Source of the DNA: Acanthamoeba castellanii str. Neff
Lineage: Eukaryota; Discosea; Longamoebia; Acanthamoebidae
Assembly (NCBI RefSeq): GCF_000313135.1
Contig: NW_004457442.1
Location: 960,657-1,024,656, forward strand
Direction of reading: 5' to 3'
DNA length: 64,000 nt
Shown: positions 1 to 12,041 of the stretch, piece by piece
Layout of the letters: the number at the start of each line of letters is the position of its first letter
How positions within the stretch are numbered: the first letter of the stretch is position 1
Program-made: the position numbers and the translations under genes
Notes under the pieces: generated by a model
What the model saw: the letters and a program-made list of their open reading frames with translations, nothing else
The model's database searches: none
Told to the model about the DNA's origin: nothing

Positions 1-605
1 AAGGAGCAGCACCGCATGATGATGACTGCCTATTGGACGGAGATCAAGGCCCTGGATCAAACTCGCTACTGTTCTCGCTTGCTGGAGCAGGCTCGCCAGA
101 TGTTTAGCCAGACAGCCGCAGACCCAGCTAGCGATGATGTTGCACAGGTTCGACTCTTCTTCGTGACCGGCGTTCGCTACTCGTGGGAGATAGAGTACTT
201 TGAGCAATCTCTCCACAGGTGCGTGTCATGTCCTTCATGCATGCGTGTGGACGGCGTCTTTTGTGACAAGACACTCACGAGAACGTCTTGATGTGGCAGA
301 GCCGCTGATGATGTGCGGTTGGTACGACTTCGCGTGCAGTCCCCGCTGGAGTTCAAGAAGCAGTTGGGGTGGCACGAGAGCCCGATCGACAGCCACGGTA
401 CTAGATGCATCTTGTCCCTGCTCTCATTCACACTCACATCATTCGCGTACCACCAGAGACGGAGACCGGGCTGGACTCCTTCGGCCGGTGGGACCTCGTG
501 TTCACCAACGACAAGCTCGGCGACGAGCACACCACTTGCTTCCTTCGTGATCGACTACTTTCTTTCATCGGCTCCGCCACATCACCAGAGCCGGGGGGAG
601 GATAG
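1..605 (+). CDS. PMVK: Phosphomevalonate kinase, animal (PMVK) type, 3' part
   Basis: Phosphorylates mevalonate 5-phosphate to the diphosphate in the isoprenoid pathway. Only the C-terminal part is present; the P-loop lies upstream of the window. Frame-consistent exons are 1-218, 300-397 and 457-605. The spliced product has the stretch RLFFVTGVRYSWEIEYF, matching the VSDTRR-x-DI-x-WF region of animal PMVK. It then has GWHESPIDSHETETGLDSFG and WDLVFTND, matching the GW...DDAESECGLDNFG...W-V-x-EN segment near the animal PMVK C terminus. The ESECGLD-like block spans the exon 2/3 junction, which supports the splice sites. This family (adenylate-kinase fold) is unrelated to the GHMP-type ERG8 enzyme of fungi and plants. 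The gene ends 95 bp before a convergent PH-domain gene. Confidence 0.8.
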
Positions 606-699
606 TCGGGGCCAACGTTGGCGCTGGTGATGATGAATATACAAATATAAGTGGTAATGTACAAATGGTGGGGTGGAGTATGCGTGAGTGGAGGAGTCG

Positions 700-2002
700 C
701 TAGGATTCGTTGGGAACCTCCTTCGCTTCATTGACGTCGTCGGTCTGCTTCCTCTTGCTCTTCTTCTTTTTCTTCTTGCTTTTGTCCTTGCTTGAATCGA
801 TGGGGTCGGGCTGGTTCGTCGCCGCCTGCTCGGCCGCTGCGTCGTCTGTCTGGCCACCAGCATCCGACACTTTACCGCTCGCTCCATCGGCGGTGGCGGA
901 TCGCTCGCCCGACGACGTCTTCTTCTTGCTGTTTGCTCTTTTCTTTTGCTGCTGCGGCGGCGGCGGTGACTGCCCTTCGGCGTTGTTGTGCTGGACAGGG
1001 CGCGGGTCGCTATCGACCGTTCGCTCCTGTTTCCCTGCTGACGCTTTGGCATCCTTCGTTGCTGCCGCCTGCTGGGTGGGAGGAGCAGGGGGAGAGGTCG
1101 CCGGGACGGTGATGGTCTTGACCATGTACTTGTTGTATGTCTTCTCCGTGTGCGCGGCCAGCTTCAGCATCTGATACCTGGCAGAGCGGACAGTCAGTTT
1201 TCCTGCTTCGGGCATGCATAGCACGTGGGGGTACGCAGGTAGTGATGCATACCACTTCTTGAGCTCTGCGGGCGAGCTGAGGCTGAAGTAGAAACGCCTG
1301 GTCAGATCAGGCCGCCACCCCGGCTTGCGAGTGGTGTTGGGTCCAATCATCACCACGTTGGCCTTGCCTTCAAACGACTGGAAGGTCGTCACCGCGCACC
1401 CTAACGAATGAGAATGAGGCCAGGGGTGAGCACGGAGGTTGAGCTTATGCGGCAGAAGCATCAACACGCTGGCAGGCAGAAGGAAGAGGTACCCTTAACC
1501 AGCACCACGCCTCTGCATGTGTGGTTCTGTGACCGCGTGATCGTAGCGCGTGATTAGGGAAGTAGACAGAAAGCAAAACGTGGCCTGGTTACGTACGGGC
1601 TTGACGGGGTAACGAAAGTAGTAGAGGAAGTGGCCTCGCAGCACCACCACCCTTGAACGCCATTGCTTGCTTCTTCCCGCTAATCACTCGGCAAGTGGAT
1701 AGGTAACGCGTCAGACAAAAGTCTTGTCGTATAAAATCAACAAATCATATAAATTTGTGAAGAGATGGAGCCGAGGGGGTACCTCGAAGGACAAAGTCGG
1801 GAGAGACACAGTTTAGCTTCTTTGGGTGGTCGGGAGAGGGCTGCACATCGTTGAACGTTCGCCTTTCGTCCCACACTTGCAGCCATTTCTGGAAATGCTT
1901 GGGGTCGACGCCGAACACGTTGAGCGGCGAGGGCGCGTAGAACAGTGGCTGCTTTGTCTCCGCGTCTCCGCGTCCACCGCTTCCTTGTGCTGAGTCCGTC
2001 AT
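700..2002 (-). CDS. PH-domain protein with Lys-rich tail
   Basis: Exons on the minus strand are 1783-2002, 1593-1679, 1253-1400 and 700-1177, giving 310 residues. Start is the ATG at 2002; the frame is open further upstream only through a GTG. Splicing builds a pleckstrin-homology fold at about residues 60-165. It has GRSKQWRSRVVVLRGHFLYY across the exon 1/2 junction (the usual K-x-W-x-x-R-x-x-V-L beta strands), and RRFYFSLSSPAELKKWYQML at the end with the invariant C-terminal helix Trp. The last intron is a multiple of three and has no in-frame stop, so retention would insert about 25 residues after the helix Trp. The C-terminal 140 residues are Ala/Gln/Ser-rich and finish in a poly-Lys stretch. 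PH domains usually bind phosphoinositides or proteins; the specific role is unknown. Confidence 0.75.
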
Positions 2003-2274
2003 GAGCACCGCGGCCCAGGCGACCCCTCCAACAGTTTACTTGCGCTTTCTTGATGTATTTGTGGTTCTTCTTTTTGTGTTTATTTTTGTCTTCTGTGCTC
2101 GCCACGCTGCTCCGCCCATCAGTCGCCTGGATTCCAAAATATTCGTCGCAAGGTAACCTCTACATATTTGAAATTCTTCACCTCAAGCACAAGAGCCAAG
2201 CGGAACGCGGCGTACAAGTTTTCTAGGTTCATTTATCTACAACCTTGTGGAATGAGGAAGAACGGGGGACATCT
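2003..2274. other. Intergenic gap between two minus-strand genes
   Basis: This 272-bp stretch lies between the PH gene start (2002) and the stop of the upstream GRAM gene (2275). It holds the GRAM gene 3' UTR and the PH gene promoter. An AT-richer patch lies around 2040-2100 and 2155-2235. I see no coding exon or RNA gene. Confidence 0.5.
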
Positions 2275-3819
2275 TCAGGCCAGCAGGTCTTCCGGAGGAC
2301 CAGAAGGGCGAGGAGGCTGGGACTGCTGCTGCTGTTGCTGATGCGCGGGCGGCTGGGGCTGTTGCGGGACCTGGGCGGGAGGGGACACGGCGTAGGGGTA
2401 CGGATAGGGGGAGGCGCCGTAGGGCTGGAACTCAGCGCCGGTCGGCATGGCGTAGGGCATCGGCGGAGGGTAGTAGTAGGGCGGCGGAGCCACGCCGGCG
2501 AGGGCCGACGACTGCTGCTGATCACCCGGCGTCGATGGCGCGTCGGACGCGCTGGTGAGCGTGGGGTGCGCGGCCGCTGCCGGAGGGTACGGGTAGTAGT
2601 AAGGCGCACCCATGAAGGGCTGCAGCTGCGGCTGCGGCGACTGGCCTGAGGCCTCCTGCTGCGTCGGCTGCTGCTGCTGGATCTGCAGTCTCATCATCTG
2701 CTGATGAAGCTGGTGGAAGTCGGACACCGAAGCATCAGCAGTCTGGGGCGGCTGCGCCGGCGGCGGCGACGCGAGCTGGACGGGGTAACCGTGAGGCGGC
2801 GGCATCATGAAGTACGGCTGCGGCGGGAAGGCGCCAGGGTAGGCCTGCGGGTACATTCCGGGGTACATCGTGTAGCCGGGTGGGGCCATCACGGAGGGCG
2901 TGCCCACCGGAGCGGCGGCGAAGGTCGAGCTCGGCGCCAGCTGCGAGGAAACGGCAGCGGTGGCAGGAGGGGAAGGAGAGGTGGCGGCAGCGACCGGAAC
3001 CGGAATCATGGTAGGAAGAGGAACCGGTGCGGTCTTGTTCTTGTGAATTGAGGTGAGGATGTTGAAGAACTGGTGGAAGGTCTTGTCGTCCGCAAAGTTG
3101 AAGAACGTGTGTATCCTCTTGTCCTGCGAACCACGACAACAGTCAATCCCCACACCATGCCGCTTCGGCGTGACAACGAGATAGGAGAGAGAAGGTACCT
3201 GAGTGTAGATCTGCAGAACATTTTGTTGGGCGCCTCTGGGCGTGGGAACGACACGCGGTGCAGCTTGGCTGTCCTTGCTCGGAACCGAGAACGCCGGGTT
3301 GATGAGCTCGATGGTCGAGACATGAATAGGGACCTACGCACCACAGAGCCAACCCACCATCCCCGTCATTCAACGGCCACCAAGGGGAGAAAGCTGAAGA
3401 GAGAGCGACGTACGTCGACTTCCTTGCCACGCTCAACGCAAACAAACTTGAACATGTTGCGGTACAAATAGCACGACCCCTTCAACACCGTGGTGCCGCT
3501 CACCGCACTACAGCGCGACTCTGAACGTAGGCCCCATCAGACAAGGAATCGCTACCAAGGGGAGGGGGGAGTGTGCGAAGAACGTACGAAGAAGCAGGAG
3601 CTCGTCGGTGGAGGTGGGAGGCACGGGGCCTGAACCGTAGCGTAGGGGTGCAGCTTGAGTTGGTCTCTGTGTAGCGGCTGGCTGTTTCGCCTGCTGTTGT
3701 CTCTGCTGTGCTTCCCTTTGTTGTTGCCTTGCGATTTCGTATTCTTCCTCCTGCAGAATGCGAGCGATTTCCTCATCGTCCAGTTCCTCCTCCACATTGT
3801 CTAGCTGCCAGCGGCTCAT
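2275..3819 (-). CDS. GRAM-domain protein with Pro/Gln/Tyr-rich tail
   Basis: Minus-strand exons are 3588-3819, 3414-3520, 3199-3333 and 2275-3123, in frame throughout for 440 residues. The start is ATG at 3819. The N terminus is an acidic/Gln-rich helix with a run of Gln-Gln pairs. Exons 2-4 build a GRAM-like (PH-superfold) domain: TTVLKGSCYLYRNMFKFVC, then VPIHVSTIELINPAF, then NVLQIYTQDKRIHTFFNF and DDKTFHQFFNIL. This matches the usual G-x-x-Y-x-x-N-x-x-CF, I-x-I-x-x-x-x-I and F-x-x-F-x-D-x-x-x-F pattern. The C-terminal 270 residues are low-complexity Pro/Gln/Tyr/Ala, prion-like in composition. GRAM domains act at membranes. A decapping-type EVH1 domain was considered but fits less well. 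Function is not established. Confidence 0.65.
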
Positions 3820-4596
3820 TGTCTATCTTTTTTGATGCTGTAGCTAACGTGCTAAGAATCAAAGTTTGCGCGGGCGAGAAGAGAGAGCTGGATCGTTTGT
3901 GGAAGCGGCTGTCGTTCGTTTGCTGGTTGTGCGTGTTTTGTTGCTGGGCTCGGCGCAGTGCGATGGGCGGGGAAGCGACGGAGAGTTTTCCCAAGCCCCG
4001 AAAGGGAAGCGGCTTTTCCTTCCGTGCAGAAGGGGAGAAAGAATTTATGGCATTCCGCGGATTTGCCATTTCTAAACTTTCATTTTCGTTTTCATTTTTT
4101 TGAAACGTGTACCGTGTTTGCCGACTTGTCGGCGGCAAAGCGGCGTACCTTGAATTTGGCTAAAGCCCGCAACGCGGTTACTCCTTCCAGTTTTCGGCGG
4201 ATGTCACACGTCAGCCAGGAAGCGTCTCACCACGCGTCGTGATTGGACAGAACAGAAAGCACCTGGAAAAAAGTCAGCACAAACGTCGAAATTCGCAGTA
4301 AGGAGAGGTCGACCGAGAATTTTCGTTTTTTCGATGAAATCAGACGTGGCCGGAGTACCAGGGGATGCCAAAAAGCGACAGTTCCCGCCAAACCCTTCAC
4401 CGCAGGTCACGCAACCACAAAGAAAGGGCCGCTTACGCCGCGTGAAGGTCTTGCTTTATCTCACGCACGCTGTTCGGCCGCACCCGACTCACCACAGACC
4501 AGATCGAGTGTTCCGCGAACAGCACCCCACAGCCACGCCCAGCCATAATCAATCTGCCACACCTCACACGCACATCTGCTGCAAGAACCTCACGCG
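3820..4596. promoter_or_regulatory. Divergent promoter region, GRAM gene / bZIP gene
   Basis: This 777-bp non-coding gap separates two divergently transcribed genes and must hold both 5' UTRs and promoters. Short ORFs here have no family resemblance. An inverted CCAAT (ATTGG) lies near 4241-4246, and T-rich runs occur near 4076-4100 and 4320-4330. No clear TATA box was seen for either gene. Confidence 0.4.
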
Positions 4597-5946
4597 ATGC
4601 AAGACTCGAGTAGCACCGTAGATATGGCAACCATCTCGCTGAGCCACAGCTTCGACAGCCTTTCTATGGACGAGGAGTTCATGAACTTCCTGCTCGATGG
4701 ATCGGCTGCACCGCAGCAGATGCCCGTCGCCATGAAGACCGAAGATCAGGCGCGTACCCAAGACCCTAACTTGGTGCCCGATCAATTCGCCTTCAACGAG
4801 GGCAATCCGACCGAGGAGGAAGCCGCAAGACCCTCACTGCCTCCGCAGCCCTCCTACACCTCCGCAACCACACAAGCAGCTCTCTCCCTGCCTCCGCCGC
4901 CTCCCACGCCACCGTCCGATGGCCTGTCCCTTTCGTCGCCTGGCCTCGACGACCCCTTCGCAGGCCTCACGGACATCTTCCCCATCCTCGGCGACCTGGC
5001 AGAGCCCGTCATGGAGCGCGAAGAGGAGATCGAGAGCGGCAGCGTCCAGACCACCGCTTCCACGGCCGTGCCTCTCGTCAAGGTCAAGGATGAGCCCAAG
5101 GAGCCGAAGCGCAAGAACTCGTCATCATCCTCTTCGAAGGAGAAGAAGGCCGCCCGCGCTGCCAAGAAGCAGAAGCTCGAGCCCCAGCCCTCCGATTTCA
5201 TCGGGTCTCTGCGGGGGATGAACAGCGCGCAGCTCGAGCAGTACGCCGAGACGCAGCCACTCACCGAAGCCCAGCAGACCGAGCTCAAGGAGTGGATCAG
5301 GTGCGCACCCGCTCCAATCAGGCCATAAGCCTCTGCCCCAGTCGATACGCACTGCGATCTACATTCGCATCTGCTGACGTGGAAACCCATCAAATGTGAT
5401 GTTTACAGGAAAATTAAGAATCGCGAATCGGCTTCGCTGTCGCGGCAGAATAGGAAGAACCACCAGCAGGAGCTTGAGATCCAAATCGAAGGTCTTGACA
5501 CGAGCAACTCGCGCCTCAGGGAGCAGATTACCGAGCTGCAGATCGAGAATCGCGTGCTCAAGAAGGAGCTGGACGATTTCAAGACTCTCATCGAGAAGAG
5601 CAACCTCGGCCAGGCCTTCGCCCTGTACAACAACACCAAGAAGGCCGCGCCGGCTCCCGTTCCTACGCCTACGCCCGCGGCCTCAGCCGCCCCTGTCGCC
5701 GCTCCCTCTCCTGCGCCGGCGCCCGCCCCTGTCGCCGCGCCTCCGACGGCCGTGCCCAGCGGTGGCATCCAGCTCAGCGACGTAATCCTCAAGGCGATGT
5801 CCGGCGGCAAGCCCAACAAGGAAGGCATGGCGCTCGTGCTCTACCTCCTCATGGCGCTCCACTCCTACGGCCAGTACTGGAACAAGGTCACCGCGCAGCA
5901 CCAGGTGCCCATGCCCCAGCCCGACGAGGTCACCGTCCAGGCCTAA
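4597..5946 (+). CDS. bZIP transcription factor with ATF6-like basic region
   Basis: Two exons, 4597-5300 and 5409-5946, give 413 residues. The basic region is assembled across the splice at residues 235-251 and reads RKIKNRESASLSRQNRKN, with the N-x7-R DNA-contact pattern (Asn239, Arg247). It resembles the ATF6/CREB3 group (KNRESA-x-x-SR). A leucine-zipper helix with heptad Leu/Ile follows to about residue 295. The N-terminal 230 residues are acidic and Pro/Ser-rich, typical of an activation domain, with a Ser/Lys nuclear-localisation-like patch near residue 175. After a Pro/Ala spacer there is a hydrophobic stretch, GMALVLYLLMALHSYG, about 24 residues before the end. It may be a marginal membrane segment or a buried helix. 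The intron sits exactly at the basic-region boundary. Confidence 0.85.
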
Positions 5947-6438
5947 GCCGCCCACTCGCCGCTCCGTCCACGCGGAACGGCGGTTGGGTGTTCCCTCTGT
6001 ACAAAGCAATCCTGCGGCTTCTTCCCTCGACCTCTTGGCCGGCCTTCGCCCCTTCTCGGCACCCGCCACGAGCCAAGGCAGCGCGACTCGACTCGACCTC
6101 CAGCCTCGACTGGCCACCCACGCCCGGGTCCAGCGAGCGCTCCTACTTCGACTTCGAGTCAGGCTCGGCCTGGAGGCTCGTCCCGCGCGCTTCCTCCTTT
6201 CGTCCTCTCGCTTCCTCCCGTGATCGCGAAGCGTTTGCCCTCGTGAAGAACGAGCGGCCTCATCGCCCGCGTGTACTGTACATATTACGCGCCGCACCAC
6301 CACCATGCGTGTGTGCGGCCACCGACAATAAGTTATATCCCTCGTCCCACCTTGCCCCCAAACAAACAACAAAGTTCATGCCAGCAACATGTCGCAGTTG
6401 TTGTTGTTCTTCTTGTCGCTGTTGTTGCTGTTTTGGGG
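5947..6438. other. Convergent 3' region between bZIP and ARP6 genes
   Basis: This 492-bp region separates the bZIP stop (5946) from the ARP6 stop (6439, minus strand). It holds both 3' UTRs. No exon, tRNA or strong repeat is visible. Confidence 0.5.
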
Positions 6439-8765
6439 TCACCAGCGTTGGAAGTGGCGTGCGCTCGCTGGGGAGCCCATCTCCTTGTACTGTTCTTTTG
6501 TAATCCTGTGCTGCTCGCCGACCAGCGGATCCTGGGCCATCAACGCAGCGCCACGCCATGCCGCACTGATAGGGCTGCGCACACGACACAACACACACAC
6601 GCGCCACGACGCAAGGCTAAGTCAATTCGAACGCACCACCACAAGCTCTACACCAAAACACGTGAACGGTGTAGCGCGTACTCTTTGGGGTAGAACACGC
6701 GGACCGGGTAGTCGGTGGGCGCCAGCTTGCGCAGTTCCGTGTATCTGCGCAGAACACAAGGAAGATGAGTGAACCAAACACGGCGGACGAAGGGCGTGCG
6801 GGGAGAGGGGGTGGAGGGATGGAGGGTTGGCGTACAGTCGCTGGGGGTAGTTGGGGAAGAGGGTGTTGCCCCCGGTGAGCATGATGTTGGCGTAGAGCCA
6901 CGACTGCAGCTCGCGCGGTGCGCACGCGATCGACTGGGCGATCGTCTCCGCCACGCCAGCCTGGGGCACCCCGATGTCGGAGGGGTGGAACAGGATCTCG
7001 GGGACGGCTATCCGCTCGTTGTTCATCACCAGCACCTGCTCGTCCAACACCATCTGGTCCTTCTCGGCCGTCGCGGCAGCGCTCTCCGTCTTGCGCGCGG
7101 CCTGTCGCTGGTTCGCCTCGTCCTCGCTCAATACGTGGCCGCGGTCGGTGGTGGTGTAGTCGGGCAGCAGATACTTCTGCACGATTCGGTTGTTGGGTCG
7201 CCTGCTCTCCACCACCAACCACACACGCCCACAGTGAGGTGGTGTGTCGTGTGTGGTGTGTGTCGTGTGTGTGTGTCGTGTGGCGTAAGCCGCACTTGGT
7301 CTCATGCATGTCTTCGATGAAGTCGAGCGACACGTAGCACATCTTCTCCTTCACGATGTTGACCAAAAAGGTCTCCTCCATCATGTTCCATGTACTGCGC
7401 GCAATAGCGAGCGTGGTGAGACAGACTCGAGGGGCACACTGGGCGGGAAGCGGCAGTTGTACCGGAAGGAGATGATCTCCTTGAGGTGGTTGGTGAGCAC
7501 CTTGCCGCCCACGTTGATCCTGTGGTGCACCGCCGCCGCCGCCACCGCCACGTAAAGGTCAGCCAGCCCCACTTTAGCGGTGGGGCGGGATGGGGGCGGG
7601 ATGAGGACCTCTTGACGGCGTTGTGCAGTCGCTCGCCCTCGAAGAAGGGCACCACGTGCGTGAACGAGTAGCCACTGTCGACTACCACGGCGGCCGATGG
7701 GGCATCGGCGGGCAAAGGCGGACACTTGCCTACACGACGCACACCGAGCCTTTGTTAGTACTTCGCAACTGTGAACCCGCACAGCCGCACACACCGCACA
7801 CCGCACACACCGCACACACCGCACACACCGCATACACCGCACACACCGCACACGCGGTACCCAACATGTGCATCGATTCGGGTTGCTTTTGGTAGTAGTG
7901 CATGACCGCCGTGGCAGCTGGGCGGGGAGGGGTGCAATAGCATCGACACACGCGACACACACGAGTAAGGGGATCGACCCCACACGGTGTGTGTGTGTCG
8001 TGTGTGTCGTGTGTGTCGTGTGTGTGTGTGTGTGTGTCATACGAGAGCAGCAGAACAGCGACTTGAATCCGTACTCCTCGAACACCAGCTCGAGCCTTGT
8101 ACCGACCACACACACCGCACACACCGCAGATAATCAATCGTCGATCATCACACACGCACTTGCGCCCACACCCCTTGCCCAAACGTACGTGGCCTCTTGC
8201 AGGGCCAGAGGGGTGAACAGCGGCTGTGTGAGCACCAGGTCGTGGTCCTTCGGCTGAATCTGCGCACCCCACCGTGTGGTCGTGTTGTGTTGTTCGTTCC
8301 ATCATGAAGCCATCATCATCATCATGAAGCCAATGGTGTGATGACGGTGGGTACCTTGAGGTAGTGCTTGCCAAAGGCGCGGTCCCATATCTCCTTCTGC
8401 AGCTCAAAGTCCACCAGGTAGCCCTGCACTCGCCGCGAGCGGTGAGTGCCTGAGCAGGCCAGGAGCAGGGGCGTGGGTGGTGGGGGTGGTGTGTGGAGGG
8501 GCGGCACCTTCTCGAAGGGACGCCGCAGGTAGAGGCCCGAGATGTCGCGACACTGGTCAATCTCATCGGCGACGTAGGTGCGCCGGTCTCGCTTTGGTCG
8601 CACGACCTGGTTGGGCACCACCCTGTACAGCCCAATAGCTCATTCAGAAATGCAGATGAAGATGCAGATGGTCCGAACTGTGAACATGTCGCACCCGCTC
8701 GGCTGGTCCTCACTAGCAAATCCAAATCTCAAGTTGGCACCCCCGCCGTCCACTACCACAGCCAT
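6439..8765 (-). CDS. ARP6: Actin-related protein 6 (ARP6)
   Basis: ARP6 is a nuclear actin-like subunit of the SWR1/SRCAP remodeller that deposits histone H2A.Z. Twelve minus-strand exons are in frame throughout: 8695-8765, 8508-8622, 8355-8423, 8189-8259, 8043-8095, 7861-7917, 7609-7729, 7463-7519, 7296-7394, 6836-7201, 6682-6744 and 6439-6574. They give 425 residues, against 396 in human ARP6. ARP6-specific blocks are VVVDSGYSFTHVVPFF, INVGGKVLTNHLKEIISF, AVPEILFHPSDIG, LTGGNTLFPNYPQRL and the C-terminal AAWRGAALMAQD (YAWEGGKLIS in human). The N-terminal phosphate loop is VVVDGGGANLRFGFASED. A linker of roughly 25 extra residues rich in Ala/Glu lies before the VPEILF block. Several introns contain GT/CA minisatellites. 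Confidence 0.92.
7785..8038. repeat. Two minisatellites in ARP6 introns
   Basis: At 7785-7855 there is a run of about eight imperfect 8-10-bp units of the CACACACCG type in the intron after exon 6. At 7987-8038 a GTGTGTC/GT-type run lies in the intron after exon 5. Both are intronic on the minus strand. They read as spurious Cys-Val or His-Thr ORFs. Confidence 0.85.
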
Positions 8766-8851
8766 ATCTCAACTCGATCTGGTTGAATTCTGTTTTTTAA
8801 TTGTTTGTTTTTGTTTTTTTAATTCTATTTTAAAATTTTAAAAATAGAGTG

Positions 8852-10744
8852 TTAGAGGATTAGGGTGCTGAGGCGGAAGATGATGTCGGGCGAGCTTGGT
8901 CGCTGGCTGGGCATGAGCCGCACGCATGCCATCATGAGATCGACGACCGGCTATATGGAGTGGATGGCCAACACAACCACTTCCACGTTAGCTACGCGAC
9001 AGGTCGAGAGGCGTGAGCGTGGGTTCTGGGGGAAGTGTACCAACAGAGCTCTCTCCACATTGGTCGGCGGCTGAAGGCTATGGCCGGGCGTCAGCTTCGG
9101 TCGCTCCAGCGTCAGCAGCTCGTTGAGAAACATGCCATAGGACCACACTAGAAAACATAAAACATCAACATTGTAGATCACATCATAACCACAAACAAAA
9201 ACAAGCCCACGTGGCAAGATGCGGGGCCGTACCGTCTGCCTTGTCCGTGTATCCGCTCTGGCTGTTCTTCAGCACTTCAGGCGCGATCCACCCTGGAGTG
9301 CCCACCATCGTGCGAGCAACATCGGTCCCTTCCAGCAGTTTGCTCACTCCACTGTTTTTGACACCCCCGAGTGGGTTTGTAGTGAGCATCCATTCCGGGG
9401 TATGCCACCATTCGGGGGGGGGGGCGATCGTACAAGTCGCAAAGCTTGACCTTCTTGGGGTTCCCGTGCTCATCCAAAGCAACCAACACGTTGCTGCTCT
9501 TGATGTCGCTGGGAAGGTGGCAACAGAAGTTGACACTGTCAGCAATTCGAGACACATGGGTCAACGCCAATCTTCTTCTGGTACCGATGCAAAATTGGTG
9601 GCGCCAGGCTGTGCATGTAGTGCATGCCTTGAAGGGAAAAGGGAGGACAGATGAGTTTGGCACCACACCGATCGTGTCCCACACACGAGAAAGGGATTCT
9701 TTGCATACCTTTGGCCACTTCCAGGGCGTAGGTGCGGACCGCGGCCGGAGACAAGGGCTTCTTCGTCTGTTCGCGCTGGTGTTTGATGACGCTGGACAAA
9801 GACAGCGGGAAGTACTCCATGAACAAGTGAATCACCTGCGCTCGACACACGCACACGCACACGCACACGCACACGCACACGCACACGCACACGCACACGC
9901 ACACGCACACGCACACGCACAAACAATACGCGCGTGAGCCCAAGTCATTCACACCGTCTGCGTGCGTGCGTGCGTGCGTGCGTGTCGTGTCGTGTAGTCG
10001 CACCCGCCGTCCCGAGTCTTCCTTCACGTCGTGGCCCAGATAGGTGACCACGTTGTCGTGTCGAAGCGACTCCAAAATTGATATCTCCTGCTTGATGTAG
10101 TAGTTGTTGTCCGCGTCCGTGGTTGTGTCGCCTGTGTTGGGTCGAGAGTTGCGTGTTGTGTGAGCACAATCAATCGATTCATCAGCGAAAAGGTGGCGGT
10201 CGTAGAAAAAGAAAGCGAGAAAGGCAAAAAGATCAACTACCCAGTGTCATGATCTTCACGGCGCAGGTGAAGCCGTTGAGCGAGCATCGGTAGACCGAAC
10301 CGAAGCTGCCCGAGCCCAGTTTCTCGTAGAGCTCCAGTTCGGCGCGTCGAAAGTCGCGCAGCGGAATGTATCGGTAATTGGGCTGTGCCGTCCTCGGCGA
10401 CAACCGACAACCCACAAAACGTGTGAGTAATAGAATAAAAGAAAAGTGGGAGGCAAGAAGAAGAAGAAGTGTACCGTGGTTAGTTGTGGAGCGATGCGGA
10501 CAGATGAGCCGCCGATGCCGCCTATTGGGGCAAGCTGCCCACTGACGCGGCCCATGCGCGCATAGTTTTGGGCCTGTTGCAAAGCCAAGTGCGCGGTGAG
10601 CGTGACGACGTCGTCGCATGATATGTGGCTGGCCGACGAGCGGATGCGCGCACCTCTGGCGATTCCTCCGCATAGATGGCCATCGGGTCGTGCATGATGT
10701 CCACCAGATAGCACTTGCTGCCCAGCAGCACCACTGTAGCAAAC

Positions 10745-10775
<31 letters not shown>

Positions 10776-12006
10776 CAAAACAAAACAAGAGAGAAATGAG
10801 TGGTGGAGGCGCAGGTCTTATATCCACGCTGGCCACTCCATACCATTCCAGGCGTGGTGTACGTCGTCATACGCGCCGCGCACAAGTCGGCAAGGTATGC
10901 CGCAGAAGTCGCACAGATACTTGTACATGATGGCCCGGTGTCGGCACACGCCGTGGGTGATGCACCCGAGCGGCACCTGCCCAATTTGCGTTGTGTGAAA
11001 AAAGACCTCCACCTTGGCGGACGAAGCGGAGGGCAACAGCGACGTTGCGGCACGGGTTGGTTATGATGGCACGCACCACGTTGGATTGGAGGACCTCCTT
11101 GACGTAGCTGATGACCTGGTCCGTCAGCTTGACGATCTCGTTGGGTGCTGCGATCTCGTCGATCTGTGTGCCGCCCATGAGGTTGCTCACAAACATTGCC
11201 AGCATCCTGTGCGGCCACCAAAGGCGACACAGGAATGAGCCGGATGCCGGGGGCTCACTGAAAACAAGTTGTACGAGCGCACACGAATCGCCGCACGCGC
11301 ACGCGCACACACGCGCACACGCACACACAAAGATAAGACCTTATCTTCGTCTCCAGGTGCGGGAACTCTTCCAGCAGCGCTTCGGCTTTGGTCCTGATCT
11401 CTGCTAGTCGCAGATCTCGCGTTGCGTCAACCAGGATGACCTTGCGTATATAAGCACCGGGTCAGGCACGCTGCGCTCAGACATTATTTATTGTGAGGTG
11501 GACGCACCTCTCGGGCTCGATCCAGGGAGATGAGCTCCTCGTACGGTTTGAACTCACCGCTTCGCCCAGCGTCGTAGAACCCGTCCTCCACACGGTCCGT
11601 GAAGTCGAGGAACCCCTTTTCGAAGTACTCTCGCGATAGACCTAAATAGATAAATAGATAAATAGATAAATAGATAAATAGATAAATAGATAAATAGATA
11701 TAAAACAATCAATAATGTAAAACAACCAGTTCATCTAAATAATAATAATAAAAACAATAATGAGAGTGGTGCGCACGTTCGGCTGGGGTGAGCGGGTGGA
11801 TGCACTGGTTCCTGAGCTCCTCCATCTCCTTGGCAAACTCCTGTCGCTGCTTGGGCGTGACGGCTGCGTGGAGCGAGCCAGCGAACGAACGAACGAACGA
11901 ACGAAGGGGGGTTAGCAGCGTCCGGCCGAATAGAAGGCCTACAGCAGGACCGTACATACGTGTATTCACAAGCGTGTGTAGGTCCAGCGATCTCACTTTC
12001 TGCGTT

Positions 12007-12041
<35 letters not shown>
